A DNA stretch of 58,620 nucleotides from a virus: IMG/VR virus record IMGVR_UViG_3300031841_004380, positions 1 through 58,620 of that record, one strand, 5' to 3'. The notes under the pieces are model-generated. The model was not told the DNA's origin. It ran no database searches and saw only the letters and a program-made list of their open reading frames with translations. This document shows, piece after piece, positions 7,878 to 14,880 of the stretch; the stretch's first letter is position 1, and every line of letters starts with the position of its first letter. The translations under genes and the position numbers were made by a program.

Positions 7878-8033
7878 ATGAAAGAACCAGTAAAGTTTTC
7901 AATGTCTAATGATAGACCTGTGCAAGATACCGTTAAAAAATATCCTCTACCAAGTATTGAGCAGGAATTGTGGGACACTATTCAAGATCACAAAAATGAC
8001 AGAGAAAATGATCAGGAAAAAGAAAAAGATTAG
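7878..8033 (+). CDS. small acidic hypothetical protein, 51 aa
   Basis: The start follows an AGGAG site 6 nt upstream (7867-7871). The product ends in a highly charged Glu/Asp/Lys tail and is probably unstructured at its C-terminus. It is the last gene before the promoter at 8051. Confidence 0.55.
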   Translation: MKEPVKFSMSNDRPVQDTVKKYPLPSIEQELWDTIQDHKNDRENDQEKEKD

Positions 8034-8050
8034 ATTGCTTAAAGTTTGAC

Positions 8051-8079
8051 TTGACAGATGCCGATAAGTATGGTATACT
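8051..8079 (+). promoter_or_regulatory. sigma70-like promoter with CCGATA spacer element
   Basis: TTGACA at 8051-8056, CCGATA at 8061-8066 and TATACT at 8074-8079 with a 17-nt spacer. The leader then contains ACTCACAGGA, a variant of a leader motif shared with other early genes. Confidence 0.85.
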
Positions 8080-8112
8080 AGAGGAAATCACTTACTCACA
8101 GGAAATCAAACG

Positions 8113-8520
8113 ATGCCAAAGGGAAAAAAGACTTGCGAGAAATGCGGAACATTGACAGGCCCAAGAGCATATATGTGTCCAGAGTGCAATCATCCTTTTG
8201 TTTTTGCGGTTCAAAGCAAGGAAAAAAGAACAACCAGACTTATCAAAAACTTCAATTGGAAGGAGTTGCAGGTTGGAGATACCATTAAATCTACCGGAGG
8301 CCCATATTATGTTAAGGGTTGCGATTTTATTCCTATGGGTTATCGTGGGAAGTATACCGTTGTTCGTCTTGATGAAGAAGGTATAATTGCCTACTCTGCT
8401 AAAGGTGGATATTGCCATATTTATATGGGCAGAGACAAACAGTGTCCAGAAACTAAAATTTGGAAAACAAAACACAGGCTGGCAAAAGTAACGCCAAGAA
8501 AACCAAAAGGTGTAATCTAA
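8113..8520 (+). CDS. zinc-ribbon protein with C-terminal beta domain
   Basis: The 135-residue protein starts with a zinc ribbon (CEKC and CPEC separated by 13 residues). After a basic linker comes a beta-rich domain around VGDTIKSTGGPYY and GYRGKYTVVRLDEEGI, which resembles an SH3-like or KOW-like barrel. The architecture suggests a nucleic-acid- or polymerase-binding regulator, but no named family is claimed. AGGA at 8101-8104 supports the start. Confidence 0.7.
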   Translation: MPKGKKTCEKCGTLTGPRAYMCPECNHPFVFAVQSKEKRTTRLIKNFNWKELQVGDTIKSTGGPYYVKGCDFIPMGYRGKYTVVRLDEEGIIAYSAKGGYCHIYMGRDKQCPETKIWKTKHRLAKVTPRKPKGVI

Positions 8521-8543
8521 GTTAGACACTTTTTGGAGAACAA

Positions 8544-8819
8544 ATGCCACAAAAACATAAAGATAAAGATAATGTAAGAACTATTGAAACGCCTAGTCCT
8601 TACGGTAGCCATAAGAGCATGGTAGTAGATATAGATTCTGAAGCAGAAAACCACAACGTACCTAAAGACAAGGTGATATGTAAGGATGAAAAAGGTTATT
8701 ACGTTACATACAAGAACAGAATTGATAACGGACTTTCAGACCCATGCCGATATGCTTGTCCGTTGTGCAGATTCAGTAATCTAAATATATTGTTTTCAGA
8801 TTGGGATATTCTAAGATAG
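8544..8819 (+). CDS. hypothetical protein with C-terminal Cys pair
   Basis: A TTTTTGGAGA ribosome-binding leader precedes the start. The 91-residue product is charged and apparently disordered at the N-terminus, has a short beta segment (KGYYVTYKNR), and ends with a CRYACPLC cluster that could bind a metal or be half of a zinc site. Function is unknown. Confidence 0.6.
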   Translation: MPQKHKDKDNVRTIETPSPYGSHKSMVVDIDSEAENHNVPKDKVICKDEKGYYVTYKNRIDNGLSDPCRYACPLCRFSNLNILFSDWDILR

Positions 8820-8822
8820 GTC

Positions 8823-8866
8823 TTGACTTTCCAGCCCAATCTGCTATAATACATTAACGTCGTTAA
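8823..8866 (+). promoter_or_regulatory. promoter with palindromic operator at the start site
   Basis: TTGACT at 8823-8828 and TATAAT at 8845-8850 are spaced by 16 nt, without the CCGATA element. The perfect palindrome TTAACGTCGTTAA at 8854-8866 covers the expected transcription start, the position of a repressor operator. A GTGGC/GCCAC pair further downstream could form a 5'-UTR hairpin. The next gene encodes a small HTH-like protein, so autoregulation is possible. Confidence 0.65.
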
Positions 8867-8932
8867 GGTTTTTGTAAGTGGCGACAAAAATCTTATTTCT
8901 TAGGAAAGCCACAATTTGAAAGGGTTTTGCTG

Positions 8933-9160
8933 ATGACTAAGCAGGATCGTGTTATTAATTATCTTTGTAAGGGAAAGACTCTTAGCCAAGATAGTGCATC
9001 AAGTATGTTTGATGTTGGTAATTTGAGGGCTACTATTAGCGATATCAAGCCAGCCCTACATTCTCAGGGATATTCTGTCACCAGAACTACTGGCCGACAG
9101 GGTGAAACCCGCTATGGTGCAATCGCCCGTAAGACTACTCGCAAGTCTAGCAGGCGATAA
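8933..9160 (+). CDS. small helix-turn-helix protein
   Basis: The 75-residue basic protein looks like a winged or tri-helical DNA-binding domain: KQDRVINYLCKGKTLSQDSA is helix 1 and part of helix 2, SMFDVGNLRATISDIKPAL is a recognition-type helix, and a beta wing with TRTTGRQGETRYGAI follows. Similar small HTH proteins are common in T4-like phages. The start at 8933 is supported by a GAAAGGG site about 10 nt upstream. The palindrome at its own promoter makes it a candidate autoregulator. Confidence 0.7.
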   Translation: MTKQDRVINYLCKGKTLSQDSASSMFDVGNLRATISDIKPALHSQGYSVTRTTGRQGETRYGAIARKTTRKSSRR

Positions 9161-9227
9161 TCAATTTACAGGTTTTAGTGGCCCCATTAAAGCCAAGGGT
9201 ATATCTCACAATCTAGATATAGATAGT

Positions 9228-9566
9228 ATGGCTTCCTATCCCACTAAAATTTGTAGAATCTGTAATCTTGAAAAAAGCACCGACGATTTCTTTCTTGATA
9301 GAGGTAAACTATATTCTAAGTGTAGAGATTGTTTTAAGACCTATCAAGATCAATTAAAAACTGTTAAGAAAAATGCACCAGCTAAACCAGAAAGATGCGA
9401 GTGCTGCAATAAAATACCTAACAAATGGGCCTGCGACCATTATCCTAATACTACTAAGTTTAGAGGTTGGGTTTGCTGGGAATGTAATAACGCTGCTGGA
9501 TCTGTAGGCGATTCATATGAAGGTGCAGTTAAACTTTTGAATTATTTATATCAGAGAAAAATATGA
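9228..9566 (+). CDS. recombination endonuclease VII-like (His-Me finger) nuclease
   Basis: The 112-residue protein has two zinc knuckles (CRIC...CRDC and CECC...CWEC) and the EndoVII core: an acidic-His segment CDHYP, then FRGWVCWECNNAAGSVGDS followed by helix residues EGAVKLLNYL. The family includes T4 gp49, which resolves branched DNA, and many smaller phage homing-type nucleases of this size. No good ribosome-binding site is visible, but 9228 is the only ATG that keeps the whole domain. The size suggests a mobile or auxiliary nuclease rather than full-length gp49. Confidence 0.85.
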   Translation: MASYPTKICRICNLEKSTDDFFLDRGKLYSKCRDCFKTYQDQLKTVKKNAPAKPERCECCNKIPNKWACDHYPNTTKFRGWVCWECNNAAGSVGDSYEGAVKLLNYLYQRKI

Positions 9567-9736
9567 ATAAATTACATCCCATAACCTATATTGTTGCGGG
9601 TTTACTTGGTGTAGCGTGTTCTGTAATTCAAGTGCAATGTAGACAAATAGAACAACTTAAAAAAGAAAAATATCCAGTAATTATAAGACGGGGTATAGAG
9701 TATTACGAGAAAGCACCAAAAGATAGAGTAATATAA
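9563..9736 (+). CDS. small single-pass membrane protein, 57 aa
   Basis: The ATG overlaps the nuclease stop (ATGA). Residues about 6-25 form a hydrophobic helix with an Ala-Cys motif, followed by a basic region and an acidic C-terminus. The stop is immediately followed by the first base of the tmRNA gene. Confidence 0.6.
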   Translation: MNKLHPITYIVAGLLGVACSVIQVQCRQIEQLKKEKYPVIIRRGIEYYEKAPKDRVI

Positions 9737-10091
9737 GGGGGCGTAAAGGTTTCGACAGGTTTGGAAGATTTATATTTAGCAAGTAGTGGTTGATCGACAG
9801 GCCACTTAAAAAGTCGATTAAAAACGCTTTAACTGGCGAAACTCAGTTAGCACTCGCCGCTTAGTATAGCGGTGACAATCTTCGGAAGCGATGAAGGTAG
9901 CGTCCAAAAGATTGTTGTAAAATCCTTCGGCTGTTAAACTCGTTCAACGGGGGTTTAACCTGAGATACAGTTGATCGGAAAGAAGAATGTTGCTTGTTCT
10001 TTATTCTTTCTTAAAACTTATGAGCAAGATAAACTTGTAGAAGGTATAATGAACTAAATACTGGACAGGGGTTCGACTCCCCTCGCCTCCA
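9737..10091 (+). ncRNA. ssrA: tmRNA (ssrA)
   Basis: The 5' end GGGGGCG pairs with CGCCTCC at 10084-10090 to form a 7-bp acceptor stem with one G-U pair; the discriminator is A and CCA is not encoded. A T-arm with loop TTCGACT precedes the 3' acceptor strand. The 5' part contains the conserved tmRNA start GGTTTCGAC. The tag frame ends at TAG 9862-9864 and reads back to GCT at 9826 as ALTGETQLALAA, ending in the usual LAA degron; the exact resume codon is uncertain. At about 355 nt it has normal length. tmRNA frees stalled ribosomes and tags nascent proteins for degradation. Confidence 0.93.
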
Positions 10092-10108
10092 CTTAATTTT
10101 GCCGAAAA

Positions 10109-10120
10109 GGTGTATTTAAT
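10109..10120 (+). promoter_or_regulatory. GGTGTATTTAAT motif, possible -35-less promoter
   Basis: This 12-mer is identical to the one at 55155 and lies 35 nt before the next start codon. It resembles a -10-only late-type promoter of the class seen before the A-B-C cassettes. A GCCGA lies just upstream at 10101-10105. Confidence 0.4.
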
Positions 10121-10143
10121 CTTAGAAAGGTTGGGTACACAAA

Positions 10144-10404
10144 ATGGCAATCAAAAAATCAGTTGAGCATCTCCAAGAAAATAATATGGGCTATTGGGAG
10201 CATCTACTATTTGCTTCTGGTCATGGAATTAGGTGCATTAAAGCGGGAGTGCTTTTAATTATTCATTCTATTATCCCCGCTTTTTTTCCTAAAACCGGAT
10301 CAATTCTTGTCAACAAATTAAACAAAAGTTTTACAGACCATAATGATTGGCTTGATCTAAAAAATAGAATGGAAAAATTTCAAAACATATATAAATCACC
10401 ATGA
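10144..10404 (+). CDS. DUF6356-like membrane protein
   Basis: The 86-residue protein carries the segment YWEHLLFASGHGIRCIKAG followed by LIIHSIIPAFFP, the Glu-His, Gly-His-Gly and His-xx-(I/L)-P pattern that I associate with DUF6356. This is a small membrane-associated family frequent in phages and proteobacteria. One or two hydrophobic helices lie at about residues 22-48. It starts 53 nt after the tmRNA and overlaps the next gene by ATGA. Role unknown. Confidence 0.7.
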   Translation: MAIKKSVEHLQENNMGYWEHLLFASGHGIRCIKAGVLLIIHSIIPAFFPKTGSILVNKLNKSFTDHNDWLDLKNRMEKFQNIYKSP

Positions 10405-10622
10405 GTAAAGAAACAGAATTAAAAGTACTAAAATTAGAATTGAAACAACAGGAAGTTATCACAAATAACTTAACTGTTAAAATCAACAGATACGAAAAGG
10501 CAAACAGCATAGTGAAAAATACTATTGCTCAACAAGACATTGATGACTTAAAAACCGAACTCAAAACAGCAGAGTTGCAAAAAGAAATTTTGTCATCTAA
10601 AATAGAATCTCTACAGAACTAA
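10401..10622 (+). CDS. small coiled-coil protein
   Basis: The 73-residue product is almost entirely predicted coiled coil, with Leu/Ile at heptad spacing and alternating Lys/Glu. It overlaps the stop of the DUF6356-like gene by four bases. Possibly a partner of that membrane protein; no family recognised. Confidence 0.6.
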   Translation: MSKETELKVLKLELKQQEVITNNLTVKINRYEKANSIVKNTIAQQDIDDLKTELKTAELQKEILSSKIESLQN

Positions 10623-10631
10623 AGATTACGC

Positions 10632-10660
10632 TTGACAGATACCGATAGATAGGATATACT
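10632..10660 (+). promoter_or_regulatory. sigma70-like promoter with CCGATA spacer element
   Basis: TTGACA at 10632-10637, CCGATA at 10642-10647 and TATACT at 10655-10660 with a 17-nt spacer. The leader contains ATTCACAGGA before the ligase start. Confidence 0.85.
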
Positions 10661-10696
10661 GAGAGAGACAGGATTCACAGGACACAGGATTTAGAG

Positions 10697-12019
10697 ATGC
10701 AAAGCAATTTTGAATATGTTTGGGGCATGGTGCGTGATCTTAGGGCTACAAGCAGCACTATTGATAAACAGAGCATTATTGAGGACTATTGTTTTGTAGA
10801 CGAAAAGTGTTCTGGCGTAAGGCAAGAAGTTGCAGAATTTACCCAGAATATTCTTCTATATACATACCACCCTCTCTGGCAATATAATGTCACTAGCGAT
10901 AATCTCAAGAAGAAATCTCATCTCAGAGGAAAAGATTTCGGAGATATTTTCTTTCTGCTGAACGCATTGAAAGATCGTCAGATTACTGGTCACGATGCCA
11001 TTGGTGCGGTCAATACGTTTGTGGAAAAATTTCCAGAATACGAAGAACTCATTCACTGTATCATCGACAAGGATTTAAAGACTAGGGCTGGCGACAAGAT
11101 TATCAACAAGGCAATCCCTAATCTTATCCCAGAATTTAGTGTTGCTCTGGCAGATAAATATGATCCGAATATTGTAGCCTGGAAGGATGGTTGGTATGTA
11201 TCTCGCAAACTTGATGGTGTTAGATGTATTTGTATTGTTGATACTGGCGGCAATATTTCATTCTACTCCAGAACAGGAAAACAATTTACTACATTGGGTG
11301 TTGTGGCTGATGGTATTGCAAGCCTCGGTTTATCTAATATTGTTCTTGACGGGGAACTATGTCTAATTGATGAAGATGGTAATGAAGATTTTCAAGGCAT
11401 TATGAAACAACTTCGCAAGAAGGATCATACAATCGAGAATCCCTCATATAAAGTATTTGACTGCTTAACTCTTGCGGAATTCAATACCAAGAAAGGATCG
11501 GCAGATTTATCTAAGCGTCTTTATATGCTTAAAACCTTACTGAAAGATAATGAGTGTCCATGCTTGAGTATTCTAGAACAAGAAAAAGTTAGGGATGATG
11601 AACACTTCCAAGAGTGGATCACCAAAAGCAACAAGGTTGGATGGGAAGGTGTAATGCTTCGTAAAAACGCCCCATATAAAGGCAAGCGGTCTAAAGACCT
11701 TTTAAAATATAAAGCCTTCCACGATGATGAATACGAGGTTATAGGGGTAGAGAATGGGCCTTTTAGGTATGTGAAAGATGGTGCAGAGTGTGAGGAAGAT
11801 ATGCTCAGTTGTGTTTATATTCAACACAAAGGACATGATGTTAGGGTTGGTAGTGGATTTAGTATAGACCAAAGAAAAGATTTCTATAAGAATCCAGACA
11901 AAATCAAGGGTATGGTAATTCAAGTGCAATATTTTGAAGAAACCAAAAACCAAGACGGCGGGATTTCATTAAGGTTTCCTACATTTAAGTATCTTTATGG
12001 GGAAGCTAGAGTGACATGA
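10697..12019 (+). CDS. ATP-dependent DNA ligase
   Basis: This 440-residue protein contains the nucleotidyltransferase motifs in order: motif I SRKLDGVR with the adenylated Lys171, motif III FYSRTGK, the DGEL segment, motif IV WEGVMLR and motif V LLKYK, followed by an OB-fold C-terminal region. The N-terminal 140 residues resemble the helical DNA-binding domain of T4-like ligases. It seals nicks using ATP during phage replication and repair. It starts 36 nt after a promoter and overlaps the second sulfotransferase gene by four bases. Confidence 0.93.
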   Translation: MQSNFEYVWGMVRDLRATSSTIDKQSIIEDYCFVDEKCSGVRQEVAEFTQNILLYTYHPLWQYNVTSDNLKKKSHLRGKDFGDIFFLLNALKDRQITGHDAIGAVNTFVEKFPEYEELIHCIIDKDLKTRAGDKIINKAIPNLIPEFSVALADKYDPNIVAWKDGWYVSRKLDGVRCICIVDTGGNISFYSRTGKQFTTLGVVADGIASLGLSNIVLDGELCLIDEDGNEDFQGIMKQLRKKDHTIENPSYKVFDCLTLAEFNTKKGSADLSKRLYMLKTLLKDNECPCLSILEQEKVRDDEHFQEWITKSNKVGWEGVMLRKNAPYKGKRSKDLLKYKAFHDDEYEVIGVENGPFRYVKDGAECEEDMLSCVYIQHKGHDVRVGSGFSIDQRKDFYKNPDKIKGMVIQVQYFEETKNQDGGISLRFPTFKYLYGEARVT

Positions 12020-12690
12020 GCATAAAAAACTTCAAAATTTACGGCGAACGCAATAGCGGCACAAATTTGTTGCAAGCTATTCTTACAGGCAATTCTTTTT
12101 ATCACAAACAAGAAAACCCAGCTTTTAGTATATCTCAGTCAAAAAATTACGGTTGGAAACATTGGTTTGGTTTTAATAGTGAAGACATTAAGAAAGAGGG
12201 GCAAAATACTTTGTTCTTGGGTATTGTGCGTGATCCTTATGATTGGATTATCGCTCTTTTCAAGAAGAAACATCATGTTCCTCCAATTAATTATTCAATA
12301 GACAATTTCCTACTTGGAGAATGGTATTCTATTGACCATAAAAAAAGCTCACCTACTTATGGTCGAGAAGTTTTAGGTGATCGCAACTGGAAAACTGGTG
12401 AAAGATATAAAAATATTTTTGAACTTAGAAAGACTAAGCTAGAATATTTGCTTGATAAGATGCCACAATTGGCTCAATACTATAAATTGATACGATATGA
12501 AGACTTATGCGTAAACCATAATGAATTTTTAGAAGAAATATCTAATACCTATAATTTATCGTTTAATAAAAACTATCTTAAACCCAAACCAAAGCAGCAT
12601 CATCCCGTACAACCCAAAATAGCCAAAATAATCAATGACAATATTGATTGGGGTATGGAGCAACAAGTTGGCTACAGTAAACGCTCTTGA
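12016..12690 (+). CDS. P-loop sulfotransferase-like protein
   Basis: The 224-residue protein has a P-loop-like GERNSGTNLLQ near residues 10-20, corresponding to the PAPS 5'-phosphosulfate loop, and GIVRDPYDWIIALFKKKHH about 60 residues later, corresponding to the 3'-phosphate motif. The usual serine of that motif is replaced, so activity is less certain than for the enzyme at 5937. From memory, the GERNSGTN type is common in marine phages and glycan loci. The start overlaps the ligase stop as ATGA. Confidence 0.75.
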   Translation: MSIKNFKIYGERNSGTNLLQAILTGNSFYHKQENPAFSISQSKNYGWKHWFGFNSEDIKKEGQNTLFLGIVRDPYDWIIALFKKKHHVPPINYSIDNFLLGEWYSIDHKKSSPTYGREVLGDRNWKTGERYKNIFELRKTKLEYLLDKMPQLAQYYKLIRYEDLCVNHNEFLEEISNTYNLSFNKNYLKPKPKQHHPVQPKIAKIINDNIDWGMEQQVGYSKRS

Positions 12691-12763
12691 CAAGCCGATA
12701 CTAGTAGTGTAGAATTGAACGTATCACAGAAATCGCTACTTTTTGGAGACTATCATGGAAACC
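12684..12763 (+). repeat. promoter-leader direct repeat, copy 1
   Basis: An 80-bp block runs from just before the -35 box to the first three codons (Met-Glu-Thr) of the gene at 12755. It is nearly identical to 12963-13043; the copies differ at a few positions and by one T in the T-run. It contains promoter TTGACA 12687-12692, CCGATA 12695-12700 and TAGAAT 12710-12715, then ATCACAG and TTTTTGGAGA. Confidence 0.9.
12687..12715 (+). promoter_or_regulatory. sigma70-like promoter with CCGATA spacer element
   Basis: TTGACA, a 17-nt spacer with CCGATA at 12695-12700 (15 nt before the -10), and TAGAAT at 12710-12715. The -35 box overlaps the end of the sulfotransferase gene (stop at 12688-12690). 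Confidence 0.85.
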
Positions 12764-12949
12764 GTGAATGATGAGTTGTATGCAACATATAGACATGACT
12801 ATCATTGGTTTGTAGAAGTGTGGAAAGTTGATGATAAATATTGCGTTTGGATGAGAGGCAAGAAAGTTAACCAAGAACCTTTGGGGTGTTTTGATCATAT
12901 GCCAACTTGGGAAGAAACCAAGTGGTGGTATGACCATCGAGACAGATAG
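12755..12949 (+). CDS. small Trp/His-rich hypothetical protein
   Basis: ATG at 12755 is chosen because the GGAG at 12745-12748 is correctly spaced; the in-frame TTG at 12743 overlaps that site. The 64-residue product is rich in Trp, Tyr, His and Asp, with an N-terminal beta sheet and a helical C-terminus (PTWEETKWWYDHRD). The upstream leader and the first three codons are duplicated before the next gene. Confidence 0.65.
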   Translation: METVNDELYATYRHDYHWFVEVWKVDDKYCVWMRGKKVNQEPLGCFDHMPTWEETKWWYDHRDR

Positions 12950-12962
12950 CACTAAAGAAATT

Positions 12963-13043
12963 CTCTTGACAAGCCGATACTAGTAGTGTAGAATGGGACG
13001 TATCACAGGAATTGCTACTTTTTTGGAGACTATCATGGAAACC
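12963..13043 (+). repeat. promoter-leader direct repeat, copy 2
   Basis: This second copy of the block at 12684-12763 includes the same promoter, leader and Met-Glu-Thr start. Downstream coding sequences are unrelated, so only the expression module was duplicated. Confidence 0.9.
12966..12994 (+). promoter_or_regulatory. sigma70-like promoter with CCGATA spacer element
   Basis: TTGACA at 12966-12971, CCGATA at 12974-12979 and TAGAAT at 12989-12994, spaced by 17 nt. It is the duplicate of the promoter at 12687. Confidence 0.85.
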
Positions 13044-13736
13044 ATTTTGGACAAGCCCGTTAAGAAAACCACCTATTGCAGAAGCCGAGCAGATGAATTC
13101 TTTGCAACATTTCCTACAGAAAAGATTTCAGCATATAAGGAGTACTGGGAGAGTGTACGACCACAGAATCACGGCGATATTTTTAGGCGTTATTTGTTTG
13201 CTTACTGCTCTGTTCATACTAGTTGGAAGGGGAATTGCTACGGCTACAATGCCATTAAGAACTACGAAGAATGGATCGACAACAAAGAAACTTTGCGAGA
13301 AAAACTCGCAGCATCAGGCGTAGGACTTCACAATAATCGTACCAAGTATATCTGGGATTTTGCTACGCAATTCTGGGCAAATCCTAAAGATTTTTACCTG
13401 ACTACTAAGAAGTATCACGTTAAAAAGCGTGATGAGATTGTGAATAAAATCATGGGTCTTGGAATGGCTAAGGTTAGTTTTGCTCTTGAGATGATTCACC
13501 CAAATGAAGCCAGGGTTTTATGTGGCGACGTTCATCAACTTCGCCTTTACAACATGGAACATCTTACCTATAATAAGAGTAAGCAAGGTATTCAAAAATA
13601 TAAGCGTATGGAACAACATTGGAGTGTAAATTGTGGCAAACTTAAAGTGCCATCATATGTTGCTCGTTGTGTATACTGGGATGCCTTGCAGGGTAAGGAA
13701 GATTCTCGTTACTGGTCATATGTTTTGGAGGCTTAA
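13035..13736 (+). CDS. HhH DNA glycosylase-like protein
   Basis: The start at 13035 lies in the duplicated leader, after GGAG. The 233-residue protein is helical and carries KIMGLGMAKVSFAL, a helix-hairpin-helix, followed about 15 residues later by CGDVHQLRLYN, whose Asp aligns with the catalytic Asp of HhH-GPD glycosylases. It differs from the protein at 1937 and has no terminal iron-sulfur Cys cluster. It may be a base-excision enzyme acting on damaged or modified bases; specificity cannot be inferred. Confidence 0.7.
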   Translation: METILDKPVKKTTYCRSRADEFFATFPTEKISAYKEYWESVRPQNHGDIFRRYLFAYCSVHTSWKGNCYGYNAIKNYEEWIDNKETLREKLAASGVGLHNNRTKYIWDFATQFWANPKDFYLTTKKYHVKKRDEIVNKIMGLGMAKVSFALEMIHPNEARVLCGDVHQLRLYNMEHLTYNKSKQGIQKYKRMEQHWSVNCGKLKVPSYVARCVYWDALQGKEDSRYWSYVLEA

Positions 13737-13832
13737 ATGAGTCAAAATGGTAAAGGTGATAAACCAAGGCCAATAGACAAAAAGAAATATGATATTAACT
13801 ATGAGCGTATTTTTAGAAAGAAAACTAAATGA
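13737..13832 (+). CDS. 31-aa conserved phage mini-protein
   Basis: ATG directly follows the previous TAA. The product begins with GKGDKPRPIDKKKYD and ends with a basic tail (IFRKKTK). Very similar GKGD-x-PRP mini-proteins recur across diverse phages, as far as I recall, with no known role. Overlap ATGA with the next gene supports translation. Confidence 0.75.
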   Translation: MSQNGKGDKPRPIDKKKYDINYERIFRKKTK

Positions 13833-13933
13833 ATCATACAATATGGGAAGTTCTTAGCGTATGGTGGATAGTGGCAGTTTTTGATTTAACTGTAGTTTAT
13901 TGTTTCGTAAGATTAGCCAAAGATAAAAAATAG
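13829..13933 (+). CDS. 34-aa membrane peptide
   Basis: The frame overlaps the preceding stop by four bases and encodes a single hydrophobic helix of about 22 residues with a short basic C-terminal tail. It fits the pattern of small inner-membrane proteins in early phage regions. Confidence 0.6.
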   Translation: MNHTIWEVLSVWWIVAVFDLTVVYCFVRLAKDKK

Positions 13934-14009
13934 GTGTATAAAATGGTAGACAATTTTAGTATGTATGAATATTATCTACTGGTGGTTGGAATCAATCCAA
14001 CTAATATTA

Positions 14010-14324
14010 ATGAAATTTTACGCAACACTACTGTTAGTACTACTAATACCTAATACACTATTAGCAAATGACCTTATGGTTTTCGGTGCTGATTGGTGCG
14101 GTGCTTGTGTTAAGTTAAAGAATTTTATTCAAAAAAATCCACAGGTAGTAGATAAATATTCTATTGACTTTGTTGATATAGATAAACATCCAGAAGTAAA
14201 AAAGAAGCTAGGTATAACTAAAATACCGCTGTCTATAATCTTTAATGAAGATGGTACGATTAAATCCAAGATACTTGGTTATGATAGCCGTTCTTATACT
14301 CAGTGGTTAAAAGAAAATGAATAA
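14010..14324 (+). CDS. secreted thioredoxin-like protein
   Basis: Residues 1-19 form a Sec signal peptide (MKFYATLLLVLLIPNTLLA). The mature domain is a thioredoxin fold with the active site DWCGAC (Cys30, Cys33) and a cis-Pro segment KIPLS. It would work in the periplasm on disulfides, perhaps of the Cys-rich proteins encoded elsewhere in the window. ATG at 14010 is preferred because it begins the signal peptide. The frame is open to an ATG at 13965, and a 36-codon frame (13943-14053) with a better ribosome-binding site overlaps it, so expression may be coupled. Confidence 0.78.
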   Translation: MKFYATLLLVLLIPNTLLANDLMVFGADWCGACVKLKNFIQKNPQVVDKYSIDFVDIDKHPEVKKKLGITKIPLSIIFNEDGTIKSKILGYDSRSYTQWLKENE

Positions 14325-14511
14325 TATCTACAAAAATAAAGACAAAGGCATGATCTTTGGTGTTTGTGCAGGACTATCTGACAGTAGTGGTATTGATGTA
14401 ACGCTACTAAGAGTAGGATTCATAACTGCTGCTATATTTAGCGGCAGTATCTTTTTCTGGGTTTATCTGGGATTGGGTATTTTTATGCCATTACCGCCCA
14501 ATAAAAACTAA
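14317..14511 (+). CDS. PspC-domain membrane protein
   Basis: The 64-residue protein is essentially a single PspC domain: a short polar start, GVCAGLSDSSGIDVTLLRVGF, then a hydrophobic helix and a short C-terminal tail. Cellular PspC proteins take part in phage-shock envelope-stress sensing and toxin-antitoxin-like control. A phage version could dampen host stress signalling, but this is inference. It overlaps the thioredoxin gene by 8 nt. Confidence 0.85.
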   Translation: MNNIYKNKDKGMIFGVCAGLSDSSGIDVTLLRVGFITAAIFSGSIFFWVYLGLGIFMPLPPNKN

Positions 14512-14521
14512 AATTTTTGCA

Positions 14522-14550
14522 TTGACACAACCGATAGTATGTGTTAGAAT
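14522..14550 (+). promoter_or_regulatory. sigma70-like promoter with CCGATA spacer element
   Basis: TTGACA at 14522-14527, CCGATA at 14531-14536 and TAGAAT at 14545-14550 with a 17-nt spacer, followed by a T-rich leader and TTTTTGGAGG. Confidence 0.85.
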
Positions 14551-14588
14551 AGGATATGTTTCGTTAGCTTTAATTTTTGGAGGACACA

Positions 14589-14873
14589 ATGGCAGAAGTG
14601 ATTATGACCAATAAGCAAAACAGGGTACGTTGTAGCGACGAGGATTTCCTGACCGCTGTTTATACTAGCAGTACCTACGCAGAGGTTGCTGAAAAAACAG
14701 GACAAAAGATTGCATCAACAATGGCACGATATTCTAGGGTTAAGAAAGCCTTAGCAGAACGTGGAGAAACTCTACCAGAAATGCAAAGGAAAAAGCCAAT
14801 CAAAAGTATTGACAACATTGATAATATGGTAGAAATTGTTCGTAGACTAAAAGCCCATCATTCTGAATCATAG
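14589..14873 (+). CDS. HTH-like DNA-binding protein, 94 aa
   Basis: Start 14589 follows GGAGGA at 14579-14584. The segment SDEDFLTAVYTSSTYAEVAE, then TGQKIASTMARYSRVKKALAERG, has the look of a helix-turn-helix similar to resolvase/sigma region 4 types. The C-terminus is a helix with basic and His residues. It is probably a small regulator. It sits immediately before the tRNA. Confidence 0.7.
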   Translation: MAEVIMTNKQNRVRCSDEDFLTAVYTSSTYAEVAEKTGQKIASTMARYSRVKKALAERGETLPEMQRKKPIKSIDNIDNMVEIVRRLKAHHSES

Positions 14874-14880
14874 TGATTCT

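Noticed and set aside
8092-8550. 152-codon minus-strand frame
   Set aside because: It is the reverse shadow of the zinc-ribbon gene at 8113, which has its own promoter and ribosome-binding site.
13943-14053. 36-codon frame overlapping the thioredoxin start
   Set aside because: It has a usable ribosome-binding site but no recognisable features; kept only as a possible leader for the thioredoxin gene.
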